Shown here piece after piece: positions 8,961 to 18,279 of a DNA stretch of 64,000 nt. The translations under genes were made by a program, and so were the position numbers. Source of the stretch: Spirochaetota bacterium (GTDB lineage Bacteria > Spirochaetota > Spirochaetia > Treponematales > Treponemataceae); contig JAEWSQ010000030.1 in the NCBI GenBank assembly GCA_023398165.1, positions 54,442 to 118,441 of the forward strand, given 5' to 3'. Numbering within the stretch: position 1 is the first letter of the stretch; each line of letters opens with the position of its first letter. The notes below the pieces were generated by a model. It had not been told where the DNA came from, did not search any database, and saw nothing but the letters and a program-made list of their open reading frames with translations.

Positions 8961-10085
8961 ATGGCAGAACTTTTTAATAAGCGGAGAGAAGAACTTGCAC
9001 ACTGGATGACGGAAAACGGCATACATGCTGTGGTATTTGAGGATGTGGAAGGCAGAAGAAGTCCCTCTATCAGATACTATACAAACCATCCCGAGGATGC
9101 AATTCTTGTTATAAACAACAAGGGCGAAGCCGTCCTGTGTCCGTGGGATGAAAATATTGCAAAGCAGAAAGCTGTCGTGGATTCGATAGTTCCCTACACC
9201 AAATATGACAGGACAGCAATAAAGGCGGTAGGGGCGCTTTTAAAACAGCTTAAGGTTCCGGATAAATCCCGTGTCGAAATTCCGTCGGTAACACCCTACC
9301 CGGTTTTTCTGCGTTATGTCGATGCTTTTCCCCAGTATGATATTTTATGCAAGGAACAGAGTACTCATCATTTTGCCGTCGAACAGCGCCAGGTTAAAGA
9401 CGAGTATGAAATTTCCTGTGCGAGAAAAGCTGCGGAAATAACTAACCGTATAATCGACACCATTGAAACACAGGTAAAAAAAGGAAAGATAAAAACCGAA
9501 AGCGATGCCGCCTTGCTCATTGAGAAAGAATGCAGAGCCTCAGGATGCGAAGGAACAAGTTTTTCAACGCTTGCCGCGGGTCCCGGCCGCAGTTTCGGCA
9601 TACACTGTTTTCCCAACTACACCGATGCACCTTTCCCGGCGCAAGGATTATCCATACTCGATTTCGGTGTGAACTACAACGGATACGCCAGCGATGTTAC
9701 CGTTACATTTGCAAAGGGAACACTGAGTGAGGATCAGGAAAAGCTGATTGAACTTGTTGAAAAAGCATATAAGGCTGCCCTTCCGCTGTATGAAAAAGGA
9801 GTACCGTTACGTACCCCCGCATTAAAAGTTGATGAAATTTTTGCAAAAGCAAAGAGGAAAATGCCCCATTCGCTCGGACACGGAATGGGACTTGAAATAC
9901 ACGAGGCGCCGTGGATCAGAGCAAAGACAGAACCGGAGAAAACATTTCTCTGCGGAATGATTGCGTCTCTTGAACCCGGTCTGTATGACCCTGAAACAGG
10001 AGGATGCCGCCTTGAAAACGACATCCTTATTACGGATCAGGGGCCGGAAGTGCTCACAAAGTCAAGAATCATCAGACTACCGTAA
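8961..10085 (+). CDS. M24 family metallopeptidase (Xaa-Pro aminopeptidase/dipeptidase-like)
   Basis: 374 residues with the creatinase-like N-terminal domain followed by the pita-bread M24 catalytic fold. All five metal ligands are visible: D234 and D245 (LDFGVNYNGYASDVTV), H307 (LGHGMGLEIHE), E338 (LEPGLY) and E352. The family removes N-terminal residues next to proline or cleaves X-Pro dipeptides in the cytoplasm; which of these applies is not clear. The ATG at 8961 is chosen because GAGG stands five bases upstream, overlapping the murJ stop. The gene ends two bases from the convergent TPR gene, leaving no room for a separate terminator. Confidence 0.88.
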   Translation: MAELFNKRREELAHWMTENGIHAVVFEDVEGRRSPSIRYYTNHPEDAILVINNKGEAVLCPWDENIAKQKAVVDSIVPYTKYDRTAIKAVGALLKQLKVPDKSRVEIPSVTPYPVFLRYVDAFPQYDILCKEQSTHHFAVEQRQVKDEYEISCARKAAEITNRIIDTIETQVKKGKIKTESDAALLIEKECRASGCEGTSFSTLAAGPGRSFGIHCFPNYTDAPFPAQGLSILDFGVNYNGYASDVTVTFAKGTLSEDQEKLIELVEKAYKAALPLYEKGVPLRTPALKVDEIFAKAKRKMPHSLGHGMGLEIHEAPWIRAKTEPEKTFLCGMIASLEPGLYDPETGGCRLENDILITDQGPEVLTKSRIIRLP

Positions 10086-10087
10086 GA

Positions 10088-13030
10088 TCAACTCCACCGT
10101 GATAAAAATCCTGATATTTTAGAATCCAGAATGCAGGCTATTTTCTCATCGGGGAGCTCATGTACAAGATTCTTCAAATACGCAAGCGTTTTCTGCATGG
10201 TCTGCGGATCAAGCCGGATACTTTCAAGTTCAGCATCGGGAATACCGTCTTTCTGCCTGATAGTCTGTGCCGTGCGCAGCAGCCCCGGAGAGCCGGACAT
10301 CTTCCGTAAAAGGAAGTCAAGGCGCAGGTGATCAAGACTGTAGAGGAATTCCGCTTTCTTACCGGACGGGAGATAATTACACAACTCCTTAAGGCTTTCA
10401 AGCAGACCGGAAATATCGGTATACTGCACCGAACCCGAAGAGCTGCATATATTCTCAAGAGTTGAAATCCGTGATGCGATTTTTTGTGCAACACTGACAG
10501 CATCTTCATCGGACGGAGCCGGTACTTCCTCCTGAATTTCATTTTCACAGTTCACAAGAGGCGCGTTTTCATCGTTTTCCAGGAAATCCACGGCCTCTTC
10601 GGTGAGTGTTTCATCTTCAACATCGTCTATCTGAGGGAAACTGTCAGCAGGGAGAAACTGATCAGGTTCAAGTCCGATTTCCTCATCAATGGGCAGCTCA
10701 AAATAATCGTCCATCTCATCTTCCGGAGGAGCTGTTTCCTCATCCGGCTCTTTTTCCTCTACAAGAGGCTCATAAATATCGGGCTCATCAATTTCAGGAT
10801 CAGCAAACAAAGGTTCATCTGCATCGATCGGAGCAAAATCATCCTCATCTTCTTCATCCTGCAATTTCTGAGGAATAGGCGGAGTCTTTTGTTTCTCTTC
10901 TTTTTTGGGAATTGCTTCAGGTGCACTTTCTTCCTTAAATAAATCACCGTCATCATCTTCCCAAAGAGGTTCACTCTCTTCTTTCCGTAAGGGGGCTTCC
11001 GGTTTCTCTTTAAACGGTTCACGCTCAGGAGGGAAAGGAGAAGGAGGCGGAACTTGAGGCATCTGAGGAGGAGGAGGGAAAGAAGGATACTGCGGATACT
11101 GGGGGTATGCAGGAGGAGGAGGAGGCGGCGGCGGGAGAGGGGTTTCATCCTGTTTGGGAGGAACAAGGGTTATCCGTTCCTCTTCCTCTTTTTCCTCTTC
11201 ATCAGCAATATCTTCATCTTCAAAATCATATCCTTTACCGTCAACATCGAGGAATTCAGGATCTTCATCGGGAACATACTGATTCGGTTTGGATCCTGTA
11301 TCTTCAAACGGATCATCGAGTGCATTAATTGTTTGAAAATCAATGGGTTCATCATTAGAAACGAGCTCATTCATGTCTATAACTTCATCATCATCATCCT
11401 CTATCACTTTTTCTTCTTCAAAAAGAGTTTCAAATTCCAGAGGTTCCTCGAGCCCTTCAATTATCTCATTTTCATCAAAAGGCACGATCGGGCCGAGTCC
11501 GTCTTCAGTACCGATAAAGTCTGAACTTTCTTCAGACTTTTCATCGTCCTGAGCCGGAGGACACTCGCATTCGCAGGGCTTGGCGTCGGAAGAACTGTCA
11601 TCCGTCTCCCCCTGCTCTGCAAGCATCTCGCCGACACGCTGAACAGAATCCTGTATTTCCTTACTTAACGCGCTGTTTTCCGCAACATCAGGATTTCCAT
11701 TTTTCTGTTCAAGAGCTTTCTTATATGTTTCAAGAGCTCTCTTAAGCTGATGAAGGGCTTCATAAATTTTTCCAAGAAGAAGCAGTACCTGTGCATCATC
11801 TGATTTTCTGGCTAAATACAATTTCGCGTTTCTCTCTGCTTTATCAAACTGGTTTAAATCGAAATAAAGTTCCGCAATATCCTTAAAGTGGTTTATATAC
11901 TCAGGAGTTCTCCGTGCTATTTTAGAAAAGAAACCCTTAATTCTGTTTTCTTCCCCTTTCAAAAGAGCATACTGACTTACAAGATTCAGAAGTTCAGGAT
12001 TTTCGGGATTAACCGCATACAGATTATTTAACCGTCCCACAACCTCTGAAAGCTTTCTCATTTTCAAAAGCACCGCAGAATATTTTAGAGAAACATCATT
12101 ATCATCAGGAAATGTATTTTCCATGCGCACAAGAATATCAGATGCCTCCTCATATTTTTTCTGCTTCATGAGGACTGACGACAGGCCGAGCTGTGCGACA
12201 TAATTTGAAGGATCTTCGGAAAGAACGTCGTTAAACGACTGCTGGGATTTTTCATACTGCCCTAAATATTCGTATACGACTCCTAAAGAATTTCTAACAG
12301 GAATATTTTTGTCATCAATCTTTTTAGCTTGAAGAAGCATATCCAGAGCTTCAGTATATTTATTCATGCGAATAAGAAGATGGGCAAAATCGTCCATCGC
12401 CTCAATCCAGCCAGGATGGGAACGCAGTGCATTTTCATAGGCAGTACGGGCTTCGCGCAGTTTACCAAGCGCTATATAACTCTTGGCAGAATTATAGTGG
12501 AGAATGGGATGATTCCTGTCCAGCTGAAGAGCCCTTGAATACGTCTGAAGAGCTTTCTGATGATCGCCTCTTGCAGCCTGAATACTTCCCAGGTGATTAT
12601 ATGCAAGCACATCGTTGGGATTTTCATCTATAACCGTTATAAAGCAGTCGGCCGCATCCTCATAATTGCCCATGAGCTTATAGGTATGTCCCATGTTATA
12701 GTACACAGCATTTTCGTTCATCCCTGTTGCAAGAGCCGTTTCAAGAACGGCAATAGAATCTTCGTATTTTCCAAGCCTTCTGTAAATACCGCCGAGACTG
12801 TTCAGCGCATTAAAATTTCCCTGATCCCGCGCGATCACACTCTGATACGCCGATAAAGCTTTTTCGTCATTCCCTTCACGTACATATACAGAACCAAGCT
12901 GGGAAAGCAGATCCACATTGTCCGGTTCTGATTTGAGCAATGTTTTATATAAACGGGCAGCAAGACTGAAATCTCTTGAAAGCACCGCAGCCTTTGCACG
13001 GCTTAATAGATAACCTTTATCATCACTCAT
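10088..13030 (-). CDS. Large TPR-repeat protein with acidic, proline-rich linker
   Basis: 980 residues. The first ~480 are tandem tetratricopeptide repeats (about 13 units with the usual W/L-G-Y-A-F-A-P pattern, as in YNHLGSIQAARGDHQKALQT). A Cys cluster (CECECPP) near 495 leads into a very acidic, low-complexity linker (about 500-850) with a run of prolines, and a helical C-terminal domain (about 855-980) closes the protein. There is no signal peptide, so it is probably a cytoplasmic scaffold. GGAG precedes the ATG, and the gene starts 11 bases after the LamG gene, so they form an operon. The acidic linker explains the long meaningless plus-strand reading frames opposite it. The specific function is unknown. 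Confidence 0.85.
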   Translation of the reverse strand: MSDDKGYLLSRAKAAVLSRDFSLAARLYKTLLKSEPDNVDLLSQLGSVYVREGNDEKALSAYQSVIARDQGNFNALNSLGGIYRRLGKYEDSIAVLETALATGMNENAVYYNMGHTYKLMGNYEDAADCFITVIDENPNDVLAYNHLGSIQAARGDHQKALQTYSRALQLDRNHPILHYNSAKSYIALGKLREARTAYENALRSHPGWIEAMDDFAHLLIRMNKYTEALDMLLQAKKIDDKNIPVRNSLGVVYEYLGQYEKSQQSFNDVLSEDPSNYVAQLGLSSVLMKQKKYEEASDILVRMENTFPDDNDVSLKYSAVLLKMRKLSEVVGRLNNLYAVNPENPELLNLVSQYALLKGEENRIKGFFSKIARRTPEYINHFKDIAELYFDLNQFDKAERNAKLYLARKSDDAQVLLLLGKIYEALHQLKRALETYKKALEQKNGNPDVAENSALSKEIQDSVQRVGEMLAEQGETDDSSSDAKPCECECPPAQDDEKSEESSDFIGTEDGLGPIVPFDENEIIEGLEEPLEFETLFEEEKVIEDDDDEVIDMNELVSNDEPIDFQTINALDDPFEDTGSKPNQYVPDEDPEFLDVDGKGYDFEDEDIADEEEKEEEERITLVPPKQDETPLPPPPPPPPAYPQYPQYPSFPPPPQMPQVPPPSPFPPEREPFKEKPEAPLRKEESEPLWEDDDGDLFKEESAPEAIPKKEEKQKTPPIPQKLQDEEDEDDFAPIDADEPLFADPEIDEPDIYEPLVEEKEPDEETAPPEDEMDDYFELPIDEEIGLEPDQFLPADSFPQIDDVEDETLTEEAVDFLENDENAPLVNCENEIQEEVPAPSDEDAVSVAQKIASRISTLENICSSSGSVQYTDISGLLESLKELCNYLPSGKKAEFLYSLDHLRLDFLLRKMSGSPGLLRTAQTIRQKDGIPDAELESIRLDPQTMQKTLAYLKNLVHELPDEKIACILDSKISGFLSRWS

Positions 13031-13041
13031 ACGATCTCCTG

Positions 13042-14529
13042 TTATTCCTTGAGCGGCCGTGCACTAACTTCCTTGGAAAGAGCGCTTTTAATTCTTTCAT
13101 CATAGGAAGCATATGCCGACACCGCAAAATAGTAAATTTTTCCATTTGTCAAACCCGTGAGCCTCAAGGATTGAACCTTCCCGGCATTCACCGGAGAGGC
13201 TCCCTGCACCGCAGTTCTTCCCATATATTCACCGGGTTTTTCTCCGTAATATATAAAATATCCGCCGGTCGAATTTTCAACAGACTGCGACCAGCTTACA
13301 TCGACATAAGAATCTCCCGAGACCGCCTTCACCAAGTACGGGGCAAGAGGAAGCGGGGGTTCGGCATACACAAGGCGGATTTCAGTAATCACAGGACTTT
13401 TTTTAAAAAGTCCGTCAGAATACACGTCCGCCTTTACCTGGAAATACTTGCCGGAAATTCCGTTAAGCTCTTTTCCCGGCGTACAGGGAATCCATTCAGG
13501 ATACGAATCTGACCACTCATAAAAATTATCCCCTGAACGGATAAAAAACTGAACACCGGTCTGGGCAGGGAGTGAAACTTCGGCCTCAAGCCTTTTAAAA
13601 ACGGAAGCATACATTCCGGTATCAAGCGGGCCGCTTACAAGATGTCCGCCCGTGCTGCAGTATGAGTTCAGGCACTCAGGATTTGTTTCTGCCCGTGTTG
13701 ATATTGAAAAGTCATCAATAAGTCCGCTGAATTTCGGGCATAATGAAATATCAGCCGGAACGCCTAAAAACAAGCGCAAAGCATCGGAACCGGCAGAAAG
13801 CGAATTTGTTGCGTAGACAACGGCTTCAATTGAACCGTTTATATAGTACTCTATAGAGCCGTCTTCATCATTGTACACAAGCAGGTGATGAGCCCAGACA
13901 TTTGGAATTATTGAGCTCCGGCTCGTCACAAGAATTTCTTTTTCACTGTCTTTTTGGTCAATAAAAACATTTGTAAAACGCCATTCCATTTTCCCGTTGA
14001 AAAATGACGCGGTTATAGTCTGATAGGTTGAATATACCTGTGAGTTTCTGGATGATCTCCATGAAAAGACAATTTCCCCGCTCTCTGCAAGAGACGGATA
14101 CAGCCAGAAACCGATGCTCATAGAGCCCTTGTAGCCCGATGTGCCGAAAATCGAATCTTTTGAGCCTTTCAGAACCAAACCGCTTTTTCCATAACTTAAT
14201 CCGGCAGTCTTTCCCATTGCGCTTTTAGGCGATAATACCAGCCCGTTTGAAACAATACTGTATTTAAGGGCGGCATCGCTCATGGCTTTATCTTCAAAAT
14301 TAAGAAGAAGATCTGTGCCGCCGTCTGCTTTTTTTTCATTGGTTGAAAGAACCTTTGCTTCATAGCCGAAACGGCCCTTTCCTGATACAATATTGTCGGA
14401 AACAGACAGTTCAGGCCATCCTTCTTTGCCTCCCAGAATTATTGTTTTATCCTGTGAAACTGCGAAAGCTGAACACAATAGCAGCAGGGGGAAGAGAACA
14501 AACTGTATTTCTTTTTTTAACACCATCAT
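13042..14529 (-). CDS. Exported LamG-like/fibronectin type III protein
   Basis: About 495 residues. A signal peptide (hydrophobic FVLFPLLLLCSAFAVS) is followed by a concanavalin/LamG-like region (about residues 70-290; GFWLYPS and HHLLVYNDEDGSIEYYING are typical strands). An Ig-like segment and a C-terminal FN3 domain (about 400-490; VSWSQS, LTGLTNGKIYYFAVSAY) follow. Such domains usually bind carbohydrate or protein partners at the cell surface. Tandem ATG codons at 14529 and 14526 are the likely starts; an upstream in-frame start at 14577 would spoil the signal peptide. The start codon overlaps the start codon of the divergent uvrC. Co-transcribed with the TPR gene downstream. Confidence 0.78.
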   Translation of the reverse strand: MMVLKKEIQFVLFPLLLLCSAFAVSQDKTIILGGKEGWPELSVSDNIVSGKGRFGYEAKVLSTNEKKADGGTDLLLNFEDKAMSDAALKYSIVSNGLVLSPKSAMGKTAGLSYGKSGLVLKGSKDSIFGTSGYKGSMSIGFWLYPSLAESGEIVFSWRSSRNSQVYSTYQTITASFFNGKMEWRFTNVFIDQKDSEKEILVTSRSSIIPNVWAHHLLVYNDEDGSIEYYINGSIEAVVYATNSLSAGSDALRLFLGVPADISLCPKFSGLIDDFSISTRAETNPECLNSYCSTGGHLVSGPLDTGMYASVFKRLEAEVSLPAQTGVQFFIRSGDNFYEWSDSYPEWIPCTPGKELNGISGKYFQVKADVYSDGLFKKSPVITEIRLVYAEPPLPLAPYLVKAVSGDSYVDVSWSQSVENSTGGYFIYYGEKPGEYMGRTAVQGASPVNAGKVQSLRLTGLTNGKIYYFAVSAYASYDERIKSALSKEVSARPLKE

Positions 14530-16537
14530 GAAAAACGATACCGCCGTTCGAAAAAAATTACATGAGACCGCACTCAAAGCACCGACCTCAAGCGGAGTTT
14601 ATCTTTGGCGTGATGAAGAAAACACTATCATCTACGTCGGCAAAGCTAAAAACCTGAAAAACCGCCTTACTTCCTACTTTTCAGGCGTCAAAGATATAAA
14701 AACAAGAACTCTCGTATCCAAGGCTTTTTCTATCGAGTATATTACTACTTCAAACGAATATGAAGCCCTCATTCTGGAAAACACCCTCATAAAACAGCAC
14801 TCGCCGAAGTATAATATCAACCTGAAGGATGATAAATCATATCCGGCACTGCGCATTACAAACGAAAAATTTCCCCGCGTATTTAAAACACGCAGGATTA
14901 TTCATGACGGATCCAGGTATTTCGGACCGTTTCCGAATGTCAACGCGTTAAGCACCTTTATTGATAATATCAACCGTATTTATCCGCTCCGCCAGTGTAA
15001 AATCCTCCGGAAACGGATTTCGCCGTGCATGTACTACCATATAGGGCGATGCTGTGCACCGTGCTGCAGCAAAATAACCGAAGAGGCCTATACCGTATAT
15101 ATCGATGAAATTTCAAAGTTTCTTGAAGAAAATCCGGAAATACAGATCAAAAAACTCCAAAATGAAATGAAAGAGGCATCAAAACTGCTTCAGTTTGAAA
15201 AAGCCGCACGGTTGCGTGACGGGATTGAAGCACTAAAAGAACTGACGAGCACAAATTCGGTGACGGATTTTAATGAAGAAGCGCGCGATTATATTGGTTT
15301 TGCATTCGAAGGACCGCTTGTAAGTTTTACCGTTTTAAAGATGAGAAGCGGCAGCCTTGTAATGAAAGATGTTTACAGGGCAAAGAGTTTAAACCGCGAA
15401 GAAGATCTTATAATAGAATTTTTAATGGCATATTATGCGGAAGTCGAAATTCCGGGGTACATTTTTATTCCTCTACAAGCAGATACAAGTCTGTTTACCG
15501 AATGGATTTCAAAAACCAGGGAAACGCCGGCCCGGATTATTACAGTCACCGGAGAAATGGACAGCGAAGAAGAAATTTGCGGAATGCCCGGCTCAAGACA
15601 CAAGGCTGCAGTCGCTATGGCAAATCAAAATGCAGCGGAAGACATACGGAGACGAATACGGGAGCGGGGCGACATTCCGGCTCTTGAAGAATTGAAAAAC
15701 CTCGCCGGCATGGATCACCTGCCGGTAAGAATTGAAGGATTCGATATAGCCCATATAGGAGGAAATCTGCCCGTTGCAAGTCTTATCAGTTTTTATAACG
15801 GGAACCCTGATAAAAAAAATTACCGCTATTTCAGGCTTAAAACCACAGAGGGCATAATTGACGACTTTGCTTCGATGAAAGAAGCAGCCGCACGGCGCTA
15901 CACACGGCTTGTCAATTTAAAAGAAGAACTGCCGGATTTAATACTCATTGACGGAGGCATCGGTCAGGTTAATGCCGTGCAGGGAGTGCTTAATTCCCTA
16001 AAACTTTCCATTCCAATTCTCGGTCTTGCGAAAAAAGATGAGGAAATTTACGTGCCTCATAACAGTACACCTGTTCGGCTTCCCAAAAGAAGCGATGCAC
16101 TGCGCCTTTTACAGAGAATCCGCGATGAAACTCACCGGTTTGCAACAACGCGCAATCAGAATCTTCGTACAAAAGAAAATACAGAAAACATATTTCTGCA
16201 GCTTCCCCATGTCGGGGAAAAACGGGCGGCCCTTCTTATGGAAACCTATACCGGACTTGATGCTATCATGAAGGCAATCGGGCAGAACCCGGAAGACGAA
16301 TCTGCAGCTCTGCAGAAACTCCTCTCATTAAATGCTCAAAACACTGCAGATATTATAAGCGCCTTAAAAGTCTTATCGCAAAAACGTTCGGAATCCGCCG
16401 CAAAAAAATCGTCCCATCTATATGCTAAAAAGATTGGAACAAAGGACGATACTGGAGAAAACATTACCGCAAAAACGCTTGCTTCCTTAGCGCTTGCCTC
16501 AGATACTGAGACTCCCTACTCTGATTCTGAATCATGA
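14528..16537 (+). CDS. uvrC: Excinuclease ABC subunit C
   Basis: 669 residues, the nuclease of nucleotide-excision repair that cuts on both sides of a lesion held by UvrB. The GIY-YIG domain occupies about residues 15-95 (SSGVYLWRDEENTIIYVGKA), the UVR motif that contacts UvrB lies near 200-235, the RNase H-like second nuclease domain near 395-545 (EGFDIAHIGG, LILIDGGIGQVNA), and helix-hairpin-helix motifs near 555-615 (LPHVGEKRAALL). A Ser/Lys-rich tail of about 50 residues makes it longer than most UvrC proteins. The ATG at 14528 gives a standard N-terminus. No good Shine-Dalgarno is seen. It ends four bases from the convergent fusion gene. Confidence 0.95.
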   Translation: MKNDTAVRKKLHETALKAPTSSGVYLWRDEENTIIYVGKAKNLKNRLTSYFSGVKDIKTRTLVSKAFSIEYITTSNEYEALILENTLIKQHSPKYNINLKDDKSYPALRITNEKFPRVFKTRRIIHDGSRYFGPFPNVNALSTFIDNINRIYPLRQCKILRKRISPCMYYHIGRCCAPCCSKITEEAYTVYIDEISKFLEENPEIQIKKLQNEMKEASKLLQFEKAARLRDGIEALKELTSTNSVTDFNEEARDYIGFAFEGPLVSFTVLKMRSGSLVMKDVYRAKSLNREEDLIIEFLMAYYAEVEIPGYIFIPLQADTSLFTEWISKTRETPARIITVTGEMDSEEEICGMPGSRHKAAVAMANQNAAEDIRRRIRERGDIPALEELKNLAGMDHLPVRIEGFDIAHIGGNLPVASLISFYNGNPDKKNYRYFRLKTTEGIIDDFASMKEAAARRYTRLVNLKEELPDLILIDGGIGQVNAVQGVLNSLKLSIPILGLAKKDEEIYVPHNSTPVRLPKRSDALRLLQRIRDETHRFATTRNQNLRTKENTENIFLQLPHVGEKRAALLMETYTGLDAIMKAIGQNPEDESAALQKLLSLNAQNTADIISALKVLSQKRSESAAKKSSHLYAKKIGTKDDTGENITAKTLASLALASDTETPYSDSES

Positions 16538-16541
16538 TCCG

Positions 16542-18113
16542 TTATGCCTGAGCATTGCGGGCAAGCTCATCACATATTTCATTATACGTATTGCCTGCAT
16601 GCCCTTTTACCCATTTCCATTCGATTGAATATTTTTTATTAAGTTCATCAAGGGCGATCCACAAATCCTGATTTTTTACCGGTTCCTTCGATGCAGTTTT
16701 CCAGCCGTTTCTCTTCCATGAATCAATCCAGACGGTTATACCGTTTTTAACATACTGACTGTCTATGTAAAGAATTACTTTCTGTTCAGCCGGAACTGAT
16801 ATTTTTCCAAGTTCATTAAGCGCGCTGATAGCCGCGCATAATTCCATGCGGTTATTTGTTGTCTTAAGCTCCCCCCCGCTAAGACGTATTTCTTTTCCAT
16901 TTGCAAGAACAACGGCACCCCAGCCACCCTTGCCCGGGTTTCCGGAGCAGGCACCGTCTGTGTAAATAACTATCCCGTTTTCCCCCGCTTCCGAACTGTA
17001 AGAAACTGATGAAAGAAGCTGTGTCATGTTCTTCTCAAACGGATACACTAGACCCCAATCCATACGGATTGCATCGAGAATTGTAAGAACATTGAGTGTA
17101 TCTTGATGAGAATGAACTCCGCTTTCTATGCAGCGGGGATTTAAACCAGCCTTATTTCTAGCTATGCATGCGTTTACCTCACGAACCTCGTATTCGTATC
17201 CGTTTACATCGAAGGGAAACGTAATATCCTCAATTTTTTTACTCTGCGCATCATAGAGCTCAACATGCTGAGCCATAAAAAAGTCATTCATGTGAACAGC
17301 ACCCTCTGTTCCAAGGAACCATGCACTTCTCATGAGTTCACCGCAGGTAATATCGATACCGCTCGAAAGATGCGCAATAAGATTTGTCCCTCCGACATCG
17401 AAGTTCAATCCCATGGAATTATAATAATCAACTCCCGTTTCACCCATACGCACCGAAGAGACAATCTTTTTCGGGAAAGGTTTAATAATGGTTTCCACAG
17501 CCTCTTTATTTCCGCATTTTTTTGCATAGGAGGCTGCACAGCGGACCGCGCTTACCGCGGCGGTGACCGGATAAATTCCAACATCCAGAAGAGCTCCGCC
17601 TGCCAGTTCCTTCTCAAAAACTCTGGAACCTTTAACATACTTCATATTTCCCGCAAAATCTGCATGAAGCTGACGGAGAAAACCGATTCTCCCGTCTTCA
17701 AGCCATTTCATCGCCTGATTAAAAGCCGGATGAAATTTTGTCCACATCGCTTCCATAAAAAAGCATCCGGTTTTCTGAGAAACCTCCATAACTTTTTTAA
17801 AATCCTGTGCATTCACGCAGGCAGGTTTCTCGCAAAGAACGGCCTTTCCTTTTTCCATAGCGGCAATAGAAAGTTCAGCATGATTCACATGAGGAGTTGC
17901 AATGTACACGACATCAATATCAGGATCATTGAGCAGCTGCTCATAGGAACCGTATGCCTTTGAAAACTTCCACTTATTAGAAAAGCCCTGTGCTTTTTCC
18001 AAAGAACGTGCCGCTACGGCACAACAAGCCACATCGCTGTTATGTGTTAAGGCTTTTGCCATGGCGCCTGCAATATTTCCCGCTCCAAGAATTCCCCAGT
18101 TAATTTTTTTCAT
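16542..18113 (-). CDS. Fusion of Gfo/Idh/MocA-type oxidoreductase with RNase HI
   Basis: One uninterrupted frame of 523 residues. Residues 1-365 form a Gfo/Idh/MocA oxidoreductase: Rossmann motif GILGAGNIAGAM at 7-18, the CEKPACVNAQD segment with the usual Lys, and the C-terminal alpha/beta half. After a short linker, residues 378-523 form a complete RNase HI with the four acidic catalytic residues D386 (YTDGACSGNPG), E424 (NRMELCA), D451 (YIDSQYV) and D515 (CDELA), plus the WVKGHAGN loop. RNase HI degrades RNA in RNA-DNA hybrids; the oxidoreductase part should act on a sugar or dihydrodiol with NAD(P). There is no obvious functional link between the halves. The ribosome-binding site is GGGGG, five bases before the ATG. 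Confidence 0.9.
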   Translation of the reverse strand: MKKINWGILGAGNIAGAMAKALTHNSDVACCAVAARSLEKAQGFSNKWKFSKAYGSYEQLLNDPDIDVVYIATPHVNHAELSIAAMEKGKAVLCEKPACVNAQDFKKVMEVSQKTGCFFMEAMWTKFHPAFNQAMKWLEDGRIGFLRQLHADFAGNMKYVKGSRVFEKELAGGALLDVGIYPVTAAVSAVRCAASYAKKCGNKEAVETIIKPFPKKIVSSVRMGETGVDYYNSMGLNFDVGGTNLIAHLSSGIDITCGELMRSAWFLGTEGAVHMNDFFMAQHVELYDAQSKKIEDITFPFDVNGYEYEVREVNACIARNKAGLNPRCIESGVHSHQDTLNVLTILDAIRMDWGLVYPFEKNMTQLLSSVSYSSEAGENGIVIYTDGACSGNPGKGGWGAVVLANGKEIRLSGGELKTTNNRMELCAAISALNELGKISVPAEQKVILYIDSQYVKNGITVWIDSWKRNGWKTASKEPVKNQDLWIALDELNKKYSIEWKWVKGHAGNTYNEICDELARNAQA

Positions 18114-18188
18114 AAAAACCCCCGCTTTGCTTGCCGATTATCTTAAAAATCAGTATCTTTATTTGTACGGATGTAGTTCCGCGCGGTA

Positions 18189-18219
18189 TTGCTTAGTAAT
18201 ACAGTACCGATGCTATAAC
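18189..18219 (+). promoter_or_regulatory. Weak promoter candidate upstream of groEL
   Basis: TTGCTT (18189-18194), 19-base spacer, TATAAC (18214-18219). The spacer is long. No CIRCE element is present anywhere in the 166-base leader 18114-18279. A small inverted repeat (GTATT, 7-base loop, AATAC) covers the -35 region and could be an operator, but this is only a suggestion. Confidence 0.22.
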
Positions 18220-18279
18220 ATTTTATGCACAGTGTATCATAATTATATCATTGTGCCGAGGTATAAGGAGTAAACAAAA

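Noticed and set aside
10484..11524. Plus-strand frames rich in Leu/Phe/Arg opposite the TPR gene
   Set aside because: They are the complement of the acidic low-complexity linker and have no start signals or family features.
18114..18279. CIRCE heat-shock operator before groEL
   Set aside because: The TTAGCACTC/GAGTGCTAA inverted repeat was looked for and is not there.
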